Shown here piece after piece: positions 49,539 through 61,049 of a stretch of DNA of 64,000 nt (position 1 is its first letter; each line of letters opens with the position of its first letter). The stretch covers positions 1 through 64,000 of the forward strand of contig JAPLJJ010000059.1 of NCBI GenBank assembly GCA_026388665.1, in the 5' to 3' direction. Made by a program: the position numbers and the translations under genes. The notes beneath the pieces were generated by a model. The model was not told the origin of the DNA. It saw only the letters and a list, made by a program, of their open reading frames with translations, and made no database searches. This DNA is from Deltaproteobacteria bacterium. GTDB taxonomy: Bacteria; Desulfobacterota; Desulfomonilia; Desulfomonilales; Desulfomonilaceae.

Positions 49539-49853
49539 ATGAGCCCCACGGTATCTAAGAAAAAATGCATAGATTGTGATTCTCTTCAACATCATAAATG
49601 CCTCGCGGAGAAAACAGTGAAACTGTCAAATTATAAACCAGGTGAAAAAGGCAAAATCGTACAAATTTGTGGAGATCCTGATTTTAGGCTCCGAATAATG
49701 GAAATGGGCTTTATTAAAGGAACCGAGATCGCGGTAGTCAAATACGCGCCGCTTAACGATCCTATGGAATTTGTAATCAGAGGTTATCACATAACTCTGC
49801 GAAAGAAACAGGCGGCTCATATTCTAATGAACGAACCTGAACTCGCTGCCTGA
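49539..49853 (+). CDS. feoA: FeoA-domain protein with N-terminal Cys-rich extension
   Basis: GEKGKIVQICGDPDFRLRIMEMGFIKGTEIAVVKYAPLNDPMEFVIRGYHITLRKKQA; upstream of feoB; N-term CIDCDSLQHHKC. Confidence 0.92.
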   Translation: MSPTVSKKKCIDCDSLQHHKCLAEKTVKLSNYKPGEKGKIVQICGDPDFRLRIMEMGFIKGTEIAVVKYAPLNDPMEFVIRGYHITLRKKQAAHILMNEPELAA

Positions 49854-49863
49854 GGATCTCTAG

Positions 49864-52221
49864 ATGAAGCAGAAGATTGTCGTGGCACTTGCCGGAAACC
49901 CTAACGCCGGTAAGACCACAATATTCAACGCCTTGACAGGCGCTCGACAACACGTAGGGAATTGGCCGGGTGTTACGGTTGAGAAAAAAGAAGGAACCTT
50001 AAAACATAGTGGACAAGAAATTCATGTAGTCGATTTACCTGGAACCTATTCGCTCACCGCTTATTCACTCGAAGAGATCATTGCCCGCAATTTCATAGTC
50101 GATTCTTCCCCTGACCTTGTCATAAATGTAGTTGACGCTTCCAATTTGGAGCGGAATTTATATCTTTCGGTTCAATTGCTGGAAATGGGATGTAAGCTTG
50201 TTGTGGCCCTGAACATGATTGATGTGGCCCGAGGACGTGGGGCCATAATTGATGAAACACTTCTTTCGAGTTTACTGGGCGTTCCAGTTGTTCCGACCAA
50301 TGGGAAAAAGGGGGTAGGCCTTGATTCCCTTGTGGAAAAAGTGATCTCAGAAGTCGAAAACCCTGAACTAATAGAAAGGGATGTCAGGTTGACTTACGGT
50401 TCAGAGGTGGAAGACGAATTATATAAAATTCAAAACCTTCTGGCACATACCGACTACTCCTCAAGAGGGAGTCAACGTTGGCTCGCTGTCAAACTGCTAG
50501 AGGGGGACTCAGAGATTATTAAAAAGATCGACGGTCTTGACCATAGAGAAAAAATCCTTGAGCAAGTCAGCAAGAGTCGATCGCACTTGAACGGTATTTT
50601 TGGAGATAATCCTGAAATTGTTCTAGCAGACGCAAGATACGGTTTTATATCAGGAGCGATTAAGCAAACTGTCCAGGTCGAACGAACCAACCGAGTTAAT
50701 TTAAGCGAAACTATTGACAAAGTTCTTACCAATAGATTGTTGGGCCCTCTGATTTTACTTGCGGTTCTGTATTGTGTTTACATTTTTACCTTTAACGGAA
50801 GCGCTCCTTTTGTCAAACATTTCGACTCCTTTTTCTCATGGCTTGGAGAAAACGTTTCAACAATTCTTCCTGAGGGACTTTTAAAATCATTAGTAGTAAG
50901 CGGGATAATAAAGGGCGTGGGAGGCGTATTAGGTTTTACGCCACTAATAGCGTTTATGTTTTTCGCTATCGCAATACTTGAAGACACTGGTTATATGACG
51001 CGTATCGCCTTTATGCTGGATCGTGTTTTACGTGGGTTTGGATTGCACGGCGCGTCCATGCTGGCCTTGATGGTGTCAGGCGGGATAGCGGGTGGTTGTG
51101 CTGTTCCCGGAATTATGGCCACACGTACAATGAAAGAACCTAAAGAACGGTTAGTCACAATTCTGGTGGCGCCACTTATGAATTGTGGAGCAAAATTACC
51201 TGTGTACGCGTTGCTGATTGGAGCTTTTTTTCCTGGGGACCGGGCGTCTATTATGTTTGTTCTTACAATAATATCATGGGGAATGGCTCTTTTCGCCGGT
51301 AGGGTTATCCGCTCCACTGTACTGTCAGGCCCGTCCGCCCCTTTTGTGCTCGAGTTGCCCCCTTACCGAGTCCCTACTTTCCGTGGCCTCTTGATACACA
51401 CATGGGAACGCACCTGGATGTATGTGAAAAAGGCCGGAACTATAATATTGGCCGTTTCCATATTAATTTGGGCGTTGATGACGTTTCCCGGGTTGACTTC
51501 GGAACAACGGGCTATTTTTCAAGATAAACAGGATAAGTTGCTGTCCAATTTCATCAAAGACCCGGTCGTAAGTATTGTCTTAAAGGATCAGGAAGATTTG
51601 AATAGTTTTGAAGGTTTTGAATCTGAAAAAACGAAAAATCATGCGGAGAAATTAACCGACTTTTTGAAATCTAGAAATCTGAGCCATGAGCCACAGAAAG
51701 ACGCCGATCTCTCAATAGACTTCCAACAAGTTAATTTACCCGTGGCGCTAAAATACGCTCAGTATAAGCTGGAAAAATTACGCCTCGAAAATGAGGAACA
51801 AAGCGCAAGGTTAAAAAATACAATAGCTGGTCGAGTGGGATCGCACCTAGAGTGGGTATTTAAGCCCATTGGGTTTGATTGGAAAACCAATGTGGCTCTT
51901 TTAGGAGGCTTTGCAGCTAAAGAGGTTGTGGTTTCCACTCTCGGCACCGCATATAGCATGGGCTCTATTGAACGCGAGCAATATTCGAATCTATCTGAAC
52001 AACTCAAGAACGAACCCGGATGGAACCCATTGATGGCTTTCACTTTGATAATGTTCGTCATGTTATATGCCCCATGCTTTGTAACCCTGGTAGTGATCAG
52101 GAGAGAAACCGGAAGATGGCGGTGGACAATATTCGCTATGGTTTATACTACGTTATTGGCATACTGCGTCGCGTTGATCGTAAAGACCACAGGAACTTTT
52201 TTCGGTATAGGCCTTACTTAA
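49864..52221 (+). CDS. feoB: Ferrous iron transporter B
   Basis: [58 protein letters not shown], membrane domain ISGAIKQTV...[17 protein letters not shown]. Confidence 0.97.
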   Translation: MKQKIVVALAGNPNAGKTTIFNALTGARQHVGNWPGVTVEKKEGTLKHSGQEIHVVDLPGTYSLTAYSLEEIIARNFIVDSSPDLVINVVDASNLERNLYLSVQLLEMGCKLVVALNMIDVARGRGAIIDETLLSSLLGVPVVPTNGKKGVGLDSLVEKVISEVENPELIERDVRLTYGSEVEDELYKIQNLLAHTDYSSRGSQRWLAVKLLEGDSEIIKKIDGLDHREKILEQVSKSRSHLNGIFGDNPEIVLADARYGFISGAIKQTVQVERTNRVNLSETIDKVLTNRLLGPLILLAVLYCVYIFTFNGSAPFVKHFDSFFSWLGENVSTILPEGLLKSLVVSGIIKGVGGVLGFTPLIAFMFFAIAILEDTGYMTRIAFMLDRVLRGFGLHGASMLALMVSGGIAGGCAVPGIMATRTMKEPKERLVTILVAPLMNCGAKLPVYALLIGAFFPGDRASIMFVLTIISWGMALFAGRVIRSTVLSGPSAPFVLELPPYRVPTFRGLLIHTWERTWMYVKKAGTIILAVSILIWALMTFPGLTSEQRAIFQDKQDKLLSNFIKDPVVSIVLKDQEDLNSFEGFESEKTKNHAEKLTDFLKSRNLSHEPQKDADLSIDFQQVNLPVALKYAQYKLEKLRLENEEQSARLKNTIAGRVGSHLEWVFKPIGFDWKTNVALLGGFAAKEVVVSTLGTAYSMGSIEREQYSNLSEQLKNEPGWNPLMAFTLIMFVMLYAPCFVTLVVIRRETGRWRWTIFAMVYTTLLAYCVALIVKTTGTFFGIGLT

Positions 52222-52246
52222 TTAATTAGTGCGAAAGGAGCCCAAA

Positions 52247-52471
52247 ATGTGGCAAGAACTTCTTGTGGGACTGATTGTATTGCTGGCCGCCTTTTTTATT
52301 TTGCGTCTGTTTTCAAGAAATTTTATCGGAAACGCTTCTCAGAAACCTGGTTGTTCCTGTGATTGCGCAAGGTGTTGTTCCGATAAGGAAAACTGCTCAA
52401 CAAATGCTGATTCAGGGCATTCATGGCCCAGATGCCATGGGATATCTCTGAACAAAACATATACAAGTTAG
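52247..52471 (+). CDS. FeoB-associated Cys-rich membrane protein
   Basis: Single TM then CSCDCARCCSDKENC; RBS AAAGGAG before ATG 52247; directly after feoB. Confidence 0.8.
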   Translation: MWQELLVGLIVLLAAFFILRLFSRNFIGNASQKPGCSCDCARCCSDKENCSTNADSGHSWPRCHGISLNKTYTS

Positions 52472-52484
52472 TCCTCGGGAACGT

Positions 52485-54281
52485 TTATTCATCGTCAGTC
52501 TTTAGCACTGCGAGAAAAGCTGACTGAGGGATGACAACGTTACCGATCTGTTTCATTCTTTTCTTGCCTTCTTTTTGTTTTTCCAGCAGTTTTTTCTTAC
52601 GTGTTATGTCCCCACCGTAGCACTTCGCCAGAACATCCTTTCTAAGAGCGGAAACAGTCTCTCTGGCGATTATTTTGCCCCCTATCGCTCCTTGAATCGC
52701 AACTTTGAAGAGTTGACGCGGAATTTCATCTTTCAGCTTTTCACAGGCCCTTCGAGCACGTTGATAAGCCCTTTCTTTATGGACCAACATTGACAAAGCA
52801 TCGACCTTTTCACCGGCCACCAAAAGATCTACTTTCGCTAATTCCGTAGGCCGATAGTCAAGAAACTCGTAATCAAAAGAAGCGTAACCGCGAGAAACTG
52901 ATTTCAGCTTGTCATAAAAATCGAAAAGGACTTCCGCTAACGGCAAATCAAAGGTCAGCTCCACCCGGCCAGAGCCTAAGTAGGCCATATCTTTTTGTAT
53001 CCCTCGTCGATCTATACATAAACTGATTACTGTCCCTAGATATTGTTCGGGCAATATTATTGAAGCTCTTATAAAAGGTTCTTTAGTGTTTTCAATCGCG
53101 ACAGGGTCCGGATACTTGGCCGGATTATCTATTATTTCTTCCGATCCGTTCTTATAGACTATTACATATTGAACCGAGGGCGCTGTTAGAATTAAAGAAA
53201 GATTAAACTCTCTTTCTAGACGTTCCTGAACCACTTCAAGATGTAACAATCCAAGAAATCCGCATCTAAAACCATGTCCCAATGCAGTTGAATGGTCCTT
53301 TTCGAAGGTTAGGGAAGCGTCATTCAATTTCAGTTTTTCCAGGCCCTCGGAAAGTTCTTGATAATCATCTGATGAAATAGGATAAAATGATGAAAACACT
53401 ACCGGTTTTACAATTAGAAACCCTTTTAAAGGCGTTTCGCATGGGTTGTCTTCAAGGGTTACGGTATCACCTATTCTTGTATCACTGACAGTTTTAATAC
53501 CTGCGATTATGTAGCCTACCTGACCTGCTGAAAGTTGTTTTTCAGGTTTTCGCTCAATTAGGAAAATTCCCGTTTCTTCAACCTTATAATTAGCGCTGAT
53601 CGCCCACAGCCTTATGGTTTGACCCGGTGTTATTGTTCCGTCAAATATTCTTATATGAACTACAGTTCCTCGGTATGGATCCCAGTGCGAATCAAAAATC
53701 AGCGCTTTTAGAGGAGCCTTGGGGTCACCTTTTGGAGCGGGGATCTTTTGTACTATCGTTTCCAGAACATCTTTTATTCCAATACCTTCTTTTGCGGAAA
53801 CCAATATTGCCGAATCAGGATCTAAACCCAAATCTTTTGAAATCTGAAGTTTAACTCTATCAATATCGGCCGCGGGTAAATCGATCTTGTTGATAACGGT
53901 TATAATTTCCAGATCCTGTTCCACTGCCATATAGAAATTGGCAAGCGTTTGGGCCTGAATACCTTGACTGGCGTCGATGACGAGCAACGCTCCTTCGCAA
54001 GCAACCAGAGCGCGTGAAACTTCGTATGAAAAATCTGCATGACCGGGTGTATCAATAAGATTCAAGGTGTAATTTACACCATCAGACGATTTGTATGGAA
54101 GCGCCACTGATTGATTCTTGATGGTTATTCCCCGCTCCCTTTCAATATCCATGGTATCGAGCATTTGGTCATGGAAATTATGATCTCCAACAACACCTGT
54201 GATCTGTAACAAACGATCAGCAAGTGTAGATTTTCCATGATCAATATGCGCTATAACGCAAAAGTTTCTAATTCTATCCAT
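52485..54281 (-). CDS. lepA: Elongation factor 4
   Basis: [80 protein letters not shown]. Confidence 0.97.
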   Translation of the reverse strand: MDRIRNFCVIAHIDHGKSTLADRLLQITGVVGDHNFHDQMLDTMDIERERGITIKNQSVALPYKSSDGVNYTLNLIDTPGHADFSYEVSRALVACEGALLVIDASQGIQAQTLANFYMAVEQDLEIITVINKIDLPAADIDRVKLQISKDLGLDPDSAILVSAKEGIGIKDVLETIVQKIPAPKGDPKAPLKALIFDSHWDPYRGTVVHIRIFDGTITPGQTIRLWAISANYKVEETGIFLIERKPEKQLSAGQVGYIIAGIKTVSDTRIGDTVTLEDNPCETPLKGFLIVKPVVFSSFYPISSDDYQELSEGLEKLKLNDASLTFEKDHSTALGHGFRCGFLGLLHLEVVQERLEREFNLSLILTAPSVQYVIVYKNGSEEIIDNPAKYPDPVAIENTKEPFIRASIILPEQYLGTVISLCIDRRGIQKDMAYLGSGRVELTFDLPLAEVLFDFYDKLKSVSRGYASFDYEFLDYRPTELAKVDLLVAGEKVDALSMLVHKERAYQRARRACEKLKDEIPRQLFKVAIQGAIGGKIIARETVSALRKDVLAKCYGGDITRKKKLLEKQKEGKKRMKQIGNVVIPQSAFLAVLKTDDE

Positions 54282-54353
54282 TAAGGTCTCCCAAACCCGG
54301 GCCGGTCCAAGCATAAAGAATAATGCTGATTTAGTTTTCTAGCGAGGGGAAGT

Positions 54354-55973
54354 TTAGTGTGAAAATGTGTTCTTTACAACTTCGGATTTAGTAAGAAAGA
54401 AATGATGAGAGTTCAATTCCAGCGAATATTTTCCCAAGACCTCTTTTAGAGGAACATGGAAAGTTTTTCCCTGTTCTGAAATTATCATTAATTTTCCCCC
54501 TGATATCGCCAACCCCAGACAATTTGTGTTGGGTGGAGCGATTCTCTTTTTCGTAGCTTGCAGTAGGTTCTCCCCCTGGAGCATTCTATTCAATGATGCT
54601 GTATATATTAAAGAATTCAGTGGTGATTTGTTTAGCTCTATGACTTCGCCATTTGACACCACAAGACCTGATGGAAAACCTCCATTAGTATAAGATCCTA
54701 TGACTCCACCTAGAACTGATCCTTTTTTTACAGCTATGTCGGGATCCACAATGTAGGTCTTCCGCGTAAAAAGATAATTCGCGACGAGCCAAACCGTTTT
54801 ATTATTCCAGAGCGTAGTGGCTATTGCGGTCATTCTTAAATAACCATAGGGGAGAGTAAGTGTTATTACCGCTTTCTTGCTTTCCAATGAAGCTGTCAGA
54901 TCTATTCCCATTACCAAACGCGTAGTGTTATCCGCTATTAGTAGTGTTTCACCATCAAGTGGTAATTCTTCACAGGCAGGTTGAATGTACGCTGGGGCCT
55001 CAAATCTTTGTCCGCTGAATGAACCATCAGCGTTTATTATTCTAATTTCTTTGGATCCATCTTCACATTCGAAAAGCCCCAGCCATTTATCATTCCACAC
55101 ACCAAAAGAGAGAATTTTTGAATTGTCTTCATGGGATAAGATTGTCCGTCCTTCTTCCCAATTCAGCTTAAGGTTGGGGGAGTCCATGATTGCTCGGAGA
55201 GGGATCCAATTCCCATAAACAAGAATACCTGCCAATACGGTAAGTGGAATAACTATATTCAAGACATGGTTCATATGACCAGAGTATATGTGACTCTGGG
55301 TGGAGTGTTCCTGTGAATCGAATTTTTTCTTTATCCCGGCCTTGAGACGCACATATCCGATCAACACTTCTATTGCCATCACGGATGAAAAAAAGGTCAT
55401 CAAAAACCAAAAATAGTTAACTCCGGAAAAAGCCCAGAAACCGTAGACGATATACAGAAAATACTTACTGGTAATAGTGATCCTGGAGCCGATTCCCATT
55501 ACATTTATTATAACTCCAAAAACAACTACAATCAGATACAGACTGATGTAAGCGGCGCCGATCAGTGGTTCCACCAAGTGATGGAAAATGGCTAACATCG
55601 AAACCACTACCATTCCGAATTGATCACAAACCAGATCGGTAAACGCACCGGATTGAGACGCTTTGCCTACGTTGCGAGCATAAGCCCCATCCAATCCGTC
55701 AAAAATTACGTGACCAAGCAAGAATAATGCCGCCAACCACGGTTTTCTGACAAAATAAAGGATGGCCCCTGCCAGGAAAGCAATGCCTATATAGGAAATC
55801 GTATCCGGAACAATACCAATCTTTTCAAGAGGAGGAAAAATTACAGAGGTTAACCGAGTTCTCTTTTCAGCGAGCCAAATTTGAATCCAACGCTCTTTGC
55901 CAAAATAGTTGAAAAAATCCGATTGAGGTTGGGTCTTGAAACTCACTTCACTTTTCTCGGACTGGGTCGACAT
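54354..55973 (-). CDS. CDP-alcohol phosphatidyltransferase fused to a large C-terminal domain
   Basis: DGLDGAYARNVGKASQSGAFTDLVCD matches D(x)2DG(x)2AR(x)8G(x)3D(x)3D; C-terminal ~280 aa has repetitive beta-rich character. Confidence 0.88.
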   Translation of the reverse strand: MSTQSEKSEVSFKTQPQSDFFNYFGKERWIQIWLAEKRTRLTSVIFPPLEKIGIVPDTISYIGIAFLAGAILYFVRKPWLAALFLLGHVIFDGLDGAYARNVGKASQSGAFTDLVCDQFGMVVVSMLAIFHHLVEPLIGAAYISLYLIVVVFGVIINVMGIGSRITITSKYFLYIVYGFWAFSGVNYFWFLMTFFSSVMAIEVLIGYVRLKAGIKKKFDSQEHSTQSHIYSGHMNHVLNIVIPLTVLAGILVYGNWIPLRAIMDSPNLKLNWEEGRTILSHEDNSKILSFGVWNDKWLGLFECEDGSKEIRIINADGSFSGQRFEAPAYIQPACEELPLDGETLLIADNTTRLVMGIDLTASLESKKAVITLTLPYGYLRMTAIATTLWNNKTVWLVANYLFTRKTYIVDPDIAVKKGSVLGGVIGSYTNGGFPSGLVVSNGEVIELNKSPLNSLIYTASLNRMLQGENLLQATKKRIAPPNTNCLGLAISGGKLMIISEQGKTFHVPLKEVLGKYSLELNSHHFFLTKSEVVKNTFSH

Positions 55974-56002
55974 TTTGATTTCTTTACTGATGAGACCTCA
56001 CT

Positions 56003-56425
56003 TCACAAATTTGTCTTGACTGCTTCGCCCGTGGATTTTATTTCGTCCATATTGCCGGGCACCGGTTCCCACGCGCAAATTGTTAGACCATCCTTGTATT
56101 TCCTCGGAACCACATGAATGTGCAAATGAGGTACGACCTGATTCGCTGCTTTTCCGTTGAGTTGCATAACATTTATTCCGTCAGGTTGTAATGTCTCTTG
56201 CACTGCTTTGGCTACCTTGGAAGCAATAATATTCAACCATCCGTAAACTTCCGGTTCAATTTGTAAAATTGTTTCATAATGGTTTTTCGGAATTATGAGA
56301 GCATGACCCTTATTCAAGGGAGCGACATCCATAAAGGCCAAGGTTTTTTCATCCTCATAGATTTTGACACAAGGAATATCTCCTTTAACGATCTTACAAA
56401 AAATGCAATTGGCTTCTTGTTTCAT
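56003..56425 (-). CDS. HIT family hydrolase
   Basis: CIFCKIVKGDIPCVKIYEDE, ALIIPKNHYETI, VVPHLHIHVVPR. Confidence 0.95.
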   Translation of the reverse strand: MKQEANCIFCKIVKGDIPCVKIYEDEKTLAFMDVAPLNKGHALIIPKNHYETILQIEPEVYGWLNIIASKVAKAVQETLQPDGINVMQLNGKAANQVVPHLHIHVVPRKYKDGLTICAWEPVPGNMDEIKSTGEAVKTNL

Positions 56426-56474
56426 GGACTCAACCTCCTTGATAAATTATGACAGTTTCCCTTGTTGAATCATT

Positions 56475-57434
56475 CTAATCAGCTAAATCTTCAAACAAGA
56501 TAGAACTCAAATACCTTTCACCAGCGCTCGGTAAGATGGTAACGATGTTTTTCCCGTGAAATTCTTTTCTCTGAGCCAAACGAATGGCAGCGCAAATGGC
56601 AGCTCCTGACGATATTCCACTTAATAAACCTTCTTCCCTGGCCAATAACCGAGCGTAACGCACAGCATCACCACTTGAAACCTGAACAACTTCATCAACA
56701 AGAGTCAGATCAAGGACACCGGGAATAAAACCAGCGCCGATTCCCTGGATTTTGTGAGGGCCAGTTACGGTTTCTTTACCATGTAAGGTTTGAGTTATTA
56801 CAGGGCTTTCTAGCGGTTCAACAGCCACAGATATCAGCTTTTTCCCCATGCCGTGCTTAATAAACCGGGAGACACCCGTTATCGTGCCTCCTGTGCCGAC
56901 ACCACTGACAAAGACATCTATTTTCCCCTCGGTTTGTTCCCATATTTCCGGGCCTGTTGTTTCTTCATGGGCTTTTGGATTTGCCGGGTTCTCGAATTGT
57001 TGAGGCATGAAATATTTCCTTGGATCGCTCAGTGCAATTTCCTCGGCCTTTGCGACGGCTCCTTTCATGCCTTTACCGCCCTCCGTCAAAATTAGGCGTG
57101 CGCCGAACATTTTCAAAACTTTGCGTCTTTCAATGCTCATAGTCTCAGGCATGGTCAGGATTAACGGATAGCCTCTTATCGAGCAAACAAAAGCAAGGCC
57201 TATGCCCGTGTTGCCACTGGTTGGTTCTACTACCTCCATACCGGCACGCAATACCCCTTTTTCTTCAGCATCCCTGATCATGTAGACCGCAATGCGGTCC
57301 TTGACCGAATAGGCGGCATTGCGACCTTCTACTTTTGCCAGGATGGTAGCTTCCTGGACTCCTTCGATTTTGTTGAGTTTAACTAGAGGAGTAGATCCTG
57401 TCGCAGCAATGTTGTTTTCAAAATATCTTGCCAT
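56475..57434 (-). CDS. cysK: Cysteine synthase (O-acetylserine sulfhydrylase)
   Basis: [62 protein letters not shown]. Confidence 0.95.
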   Translation of the reverse strand: MARYFENNIAATGSTPLVKLNKIEGVQEATILAKVEGRNAAYSVKDRIAVYMIRDAEEKGVLRAGMEVVEPTSGNTGIGLAFVCSIRGYPLILTMPETMSIERRKVLKMFGARLILTEGGKGMKGAVAKAEEIALSDPRKYFMPQQFENPANPKAHEETTGPEIWEQTEGKIDVFVSGVGTGGTITGVSRFIKHGMGKKLISVAVEPLESPVITQTLHGKETVTGPHKIQGIGAGFIPGVLDLTLVDEVVQVSSGDAVRYARLLAREEGLLSGISSGAAICAAIRLAQRKEFHGKNIVTILPSAGERYLSSILFEDLAD

Positions 57435-57522
57435 GTATGCCCCGCTCTTTCTTCCGAATTACGGAATCGGAATATTGCAACCTGTTTATGGAAACACGGC
57501 CTGATTGAATTTTCCGTTTTTG

Positions 57523-58239
57523 TCAAGAACCTATATATCTTGTGGGATCCGGTACACCGGCTTCCTGGAAACCTCGTTTCCGTAAGAGACAACTCTCGCA
57601 AGCCCCACATGCTTCTCCGATATCCGAAGGATCATAACAGGAATGAGTTAACCCGTAGTCAATATTCATTCCTAAACCTGTCTTAATTATTTGGGCTTTA
57701 GACATTGTAATCAAAGGTGTTCGAATTCTAATTTTCATTTTGCCTTCGATTGCCTTCTGGATTGCAAGGTTCGACATGTTTTCAAAAGCATGAACATATT
57801 CTGGGCGGCAATCCGGATAGCCTGAGTAATCCAAAGCGTTAACCCCGATATAGATGTCTTCCGCATTTGTCACTTCAGCCCACGCCAGCGCAAAAGATAA
57901 AAAGATGGTGTTTCTGGCAGGCACATAGGTGATGGGTATATTTGAGCCTATTTTTTCAATAATGGTTCCTTTAGGTACTGCTATATCACTGGTTAGAGCT
58001 GAACCCCCTATTTTTCGGAGAGGGATTTCTATAATCAAATGTTCTCTGGATCCAAAATACTTAGCAATATTTCTAGCGGCATCTATTTCTACTTTGTGTC
58101 TTTGCCCATAGTCGAAAGTTAAGGCGCAAATCTGGAAACCATTAGATTTAGCGATCGCCATCGTAGTAGTCGAATCAATTCCTCCGGACAAAAGAACTAT
58201 TGCGAGTTTAGAGTTCATCAGTTCTGAGGTTTTAATCAC
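57523..58239 (-). CDS. queC: 7-cyano-7-deazaguanine synthase
   Basis: [77 protein letters not shown]. Confidence 0.96.
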   Translation of the reverse strand: MIKTSELMNSKLAIVLLSGGIDSTTTMAIAKSNGFQICALTFDYGQRHKVEIDAARNIAKYFGSREHLIIEIPLRKIGGSALTSDIAVPKGTIIEKIGSNIPITYVPARNTIFLSFALAWAEVTNAEDIYIGVNALDYSGYPDCRPEYVHAFENMSNLAIQKAIEGKMKIRIRTPLITMSKAQIIKTGLGMNIDYGLTHSCYDPSDIGEACGACESCLLRKRGFQEAGVPDPTRYIGS

Positions 58240-58251
58240 TCCGCCGGGTTG

Positions 58252-58812
58252 TTAAATTGTTGTGCTCAATTTCGATATTTCTTCAGGACCAAATGTCAAA
58301 TTCTCGAAAATTGCTGTTTCCACATCAATTGTTTCTTGTTTCATGATAAGTAATCGGTCTCTGGCTTGCGCGGTTTTTCCATAAGTATTCGTGAGATAAG
58401 TAAATCTATTTTCTAGGCTCACTATCTCATCATGAATCACCCGCTTGTCCGCGTAGAAGACTATATGCTCTTCTCCAATCGGCCTATTTTTTTGACTTCT
58501 TAAAATCACATGTTGAGAAACAATCCGGCCTACATTTAGTAAACCCTCTTGTTCTAGAATTTGCTCTCCCAACACGTCATGGTTTTTTGCGCCGGAGAGA
58601 ATACAGGGATACTTACCAATATCATGAAGCAAGCATGAAGCCCTGAGTAATAACATGTCAACATGAAGGTTTTCCCGAACTAGGCTTTCTCCGAGGAATC
58701 GTCCTACCTCCCACACCATCTGACAATGTCTAATAATGTGATCCGGTGTCCTGTGTTTTCTCAGGAGAGCCAGGCACCCCGTTTCACCGGGAATAGCGAC
58801 TAACGAATTCAT
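58252..58812 (-). CDS. HD-domain hydrolase
   Basis: ASCLLHDIGKYPCI..NHDVLGEQILEQEGL. Confidence 0.88.
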   Translation of the reverse strand: MNSLVAIPGETGCLALLRKHRTPDHIIRHCQMVWEVGRFLGESLVRENLHVDMLLLRASCLLHDIGKYPCILSGAKNHDVLGEQILEQEGLLNVGRIVSQHVILRSQKNRPIGEEHIVFYADKRVIHDEIVSLENRFTYLTNTYGKTAQARDRLLIMKQETIDVETAIFENLTFGPEEISKLSTTI

Positions 58813-58878
58813 GTCCCCGTTTCATCCTCTGTTGGTGGAGTATTTCGGATTAATCTCTAGTTTTGTTGAAAATACGGC

Positions 58879-60837
58879 TTATTGCTGTTCCTCGTCCTTA
58901 TATTCATCGAACCTGAAGCTCAGGCTAACAATCCCGTCGGCAAAACGTTTGAGTATTTTAAAGGGTACTTTTTCATACACTTTCAGCATTGGTTGATTTG
59001 AAAATAATACATCAGCTTTAAAGCCTTTGAGTCCTCTTTCTTTAGCTATTTCAATCAAGTAATTGAGTAGATAGCTGGCGATCCCTCTGCCATGATAATG
59101 TTCATCAATCATAAAAGCAGTATCTGCGAATCCCTCTGCCGGTTCAATCATATACCTGGCTTCGGCAATCATTCTTCGATTTTCACGAGGACCAATGGTA
59201 ACTACCAATGAAACCCCTTCATCTTCTTTGAGATTCACATACGCTTGAACGTTTTTGTGCGGCATGCTGCGTCTTGGACTGAAATACCTAAAATAAACCG
59301 AACTCTCCGACAAGTTGTAAAATAAATCTCGGAGCATCGTTTCATCGGTTGGTCTAACAGCGCGAATATGACACTTGAGGCCATCTTTGAACACGTGGTC
59401 TGTTCTAATTCGTTGTCGCAACTCAGGTGACACACTTTTGTAGTAAACCTGATCCGGGTAGACGTACCCTGCTTCACGCGCCGCTTTCATAAGTCCTTCA
59501 CGATATTTCGGGTGAGCTACCTCAATCAAGGCCATAGCTCGCTCTCTTATCGTTCGACCACCCAGATAGGCTATACCAAATTCGGTGACTATATAATTCA
59601 CCTCTCCTCTGTTCATTATGACTGCTGATTTGGGGCCAAAAGACGGTACTATTGTAGAACGATCATTTTTTATCGACGTGGATCTCAGACAAACAATTGA
59701 ACGACCATTATTTGACATACTGGCTCCTAACATGAAATCATGGTCGCCTCCGGAACCTTCAAATGCAGTCCATGTTGGATTTCCCTGTCGTATTTGTCCT
59801 CGTAGATCGACTTGCAAGGCCAAGTTTACGGCTACTACCTTATCGTTTGCCGCAATGAAAAGAGGATTTAGCACCACATCGCTTGGATAAAGCTCAACCA
59901 GAGAGTTATCGTCAACAAAATCATACAATCGCCTTGTTCCCATACAACAGGTGGCAAGAGATTTTCCCCTGTACATCTTCTTGGTACTGTTATCTACTAC
60001 GCCGCATTCTATAAGATCGACCAACGAATCAGTCAGAATCTCGGTGTGTAGTCCTAGGTTACGCCGATCCTTCAGGTGATCCATCAATCCCTGAGATATT
60101 CCGGCGAAACCGAATTGAAGTATTGAACCATCGTCTATGAGTTCTCCACAATAATAGCTTATCGTTCTCTCTCGTTCTCCCAATTCTTCTGAAGGCAATT
60201 CAAATAACTCTTCATCCGCTTCAACCAGGTAATCAATTTCATCAATCATTATTGAAGAGTCCCCGGAAGTTCGAGGCATTCTTGTGTTCACCTGCGCAAT
60301 AACAAGCCGTGCTGATTCAACTGCTGATTTCGTAGAATCAACCGATACACCAAGACTAAATCTTCCGAACCTGTCCGGAGGCGCTACTTGGATTATTGCG
60401 ACATCGATGGCTATTCGTCTATTTCTAAAAAAATTAGGTATTTGGGAATGAAAAAGTGGAACATAATCCGCTTCGGAAGGGCGTTCTTGTTCACCCGTGC
60501 GACCCCCGACAAAAAAAGATTTTATCACAAATCTGCCGGGAATTTTAGCAGCCAAATTGGTGGCGTAATCACCTCTAATAAATTGAACTATTTCAACATC
60601 TTCAACTCGTGTATTTCCTAAAGCTTCTATTATCGTTTTGGGTTCCGAACACATACTTCCTAAATAGACACGGTCACCATTTTTAACGTGCGAGGCTGCT
60701 TCTTGCACATTTACTAATTTGTTTGCATACCTCTGTTCCCAATCCCTCATATCGAATCTCCAAATTTTTCTGACAGCATCTTGAAATAAAGTCCTTAAGT
60801 CAAGGACTTTTGCCCCGGCTATTTCATCATCTAACAA
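58879..60837 (-). CDS. Bifunctional acetyl-CoA hydrolase/CoA-transferase with C-terminal GNAT acetyltransferase
   Basis: CoA-transferase body (GDRVYLGSMCSEPKTIIEAL, VNYIVTEFGIAYLGGRTIRERAMALIEVAHPKYREGL) then GNAT (AFMIDEHYHGRGIASYLLNYLIEIAKERGLKGFKADVLFSNQPMLKVYEKV). Confidence 0.9.
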   Translation of the reverse strand: MLDDEIAGAKVLDLRTLFQDAVRKIWRFDMRDWEQRYANKLVNVQEAASHVKNGDRVYLGSMCSEPKTIIEALGNTRVEDVEIVQFIRGDYATNLAAKIPGRFVIKSFFVGGRTGEQERPSEADYVPLFHSQIPNFFRNRRIAIDVAIIQVAPPDRFGRFSLGVSVDSTKSAVESARLVIAQVNTRMPRTSGDSSIMIDEIDYLVEADEELFELPSEELGERERTISYYCGELIDDGSILQFGFAGISQGLMDHLKDRRNLGLHTEILTDSLVDLIECGVVDNSTKKMYRGKSLATCCMGTRRLYDFVDDNSLVELYPSDVVLNPLFIAANDKVVAVNLALQVDLRGQIRQGNPTWTAFEGSGGDHDFMLGASMSNNGRSIVCLRSTSIKNDRSTIVPSFGPKSAVIMNRGEVNYIVTEFGIAYLGGRTIRERAMALIEVAHPKYREGLMKAAREAGYVYPDQVYYKSVSPELRQRIRTDHVFKDGLKCHIRAVRPTDETMLRDLFYNLSESSVYFRYFSPRRSMPHKNVQAYVNLKEDEGVSLVVTIGPRENRRMIAEARYMIEPAEGFADTAFMIDEHYHGRGIASYLLNYLIEIAKERGLKGFKADVLFSNQPMLKVYEKVPFKILKRFADGIVSLSFRFDEYKDEEQQ

Positions 60838-61049
60838 TATTTTCCGCCTTTTACACCGGTCAAATCAATCAGACCATGTACAGCCATTTTCTTCACAATA
60901 TCAAAATTCCCCAGGACTCGTTAACTTTCCCTTTGTAATTTTTTATTCACAACCACTTCTATATGGCTACTTTCAGACATCGGTCGAAAAATAGTCGCAT
61001 TGTCTTCCTGTTGTCTTCCTTGACACAAGGCGCCTCATGACCTTACATA

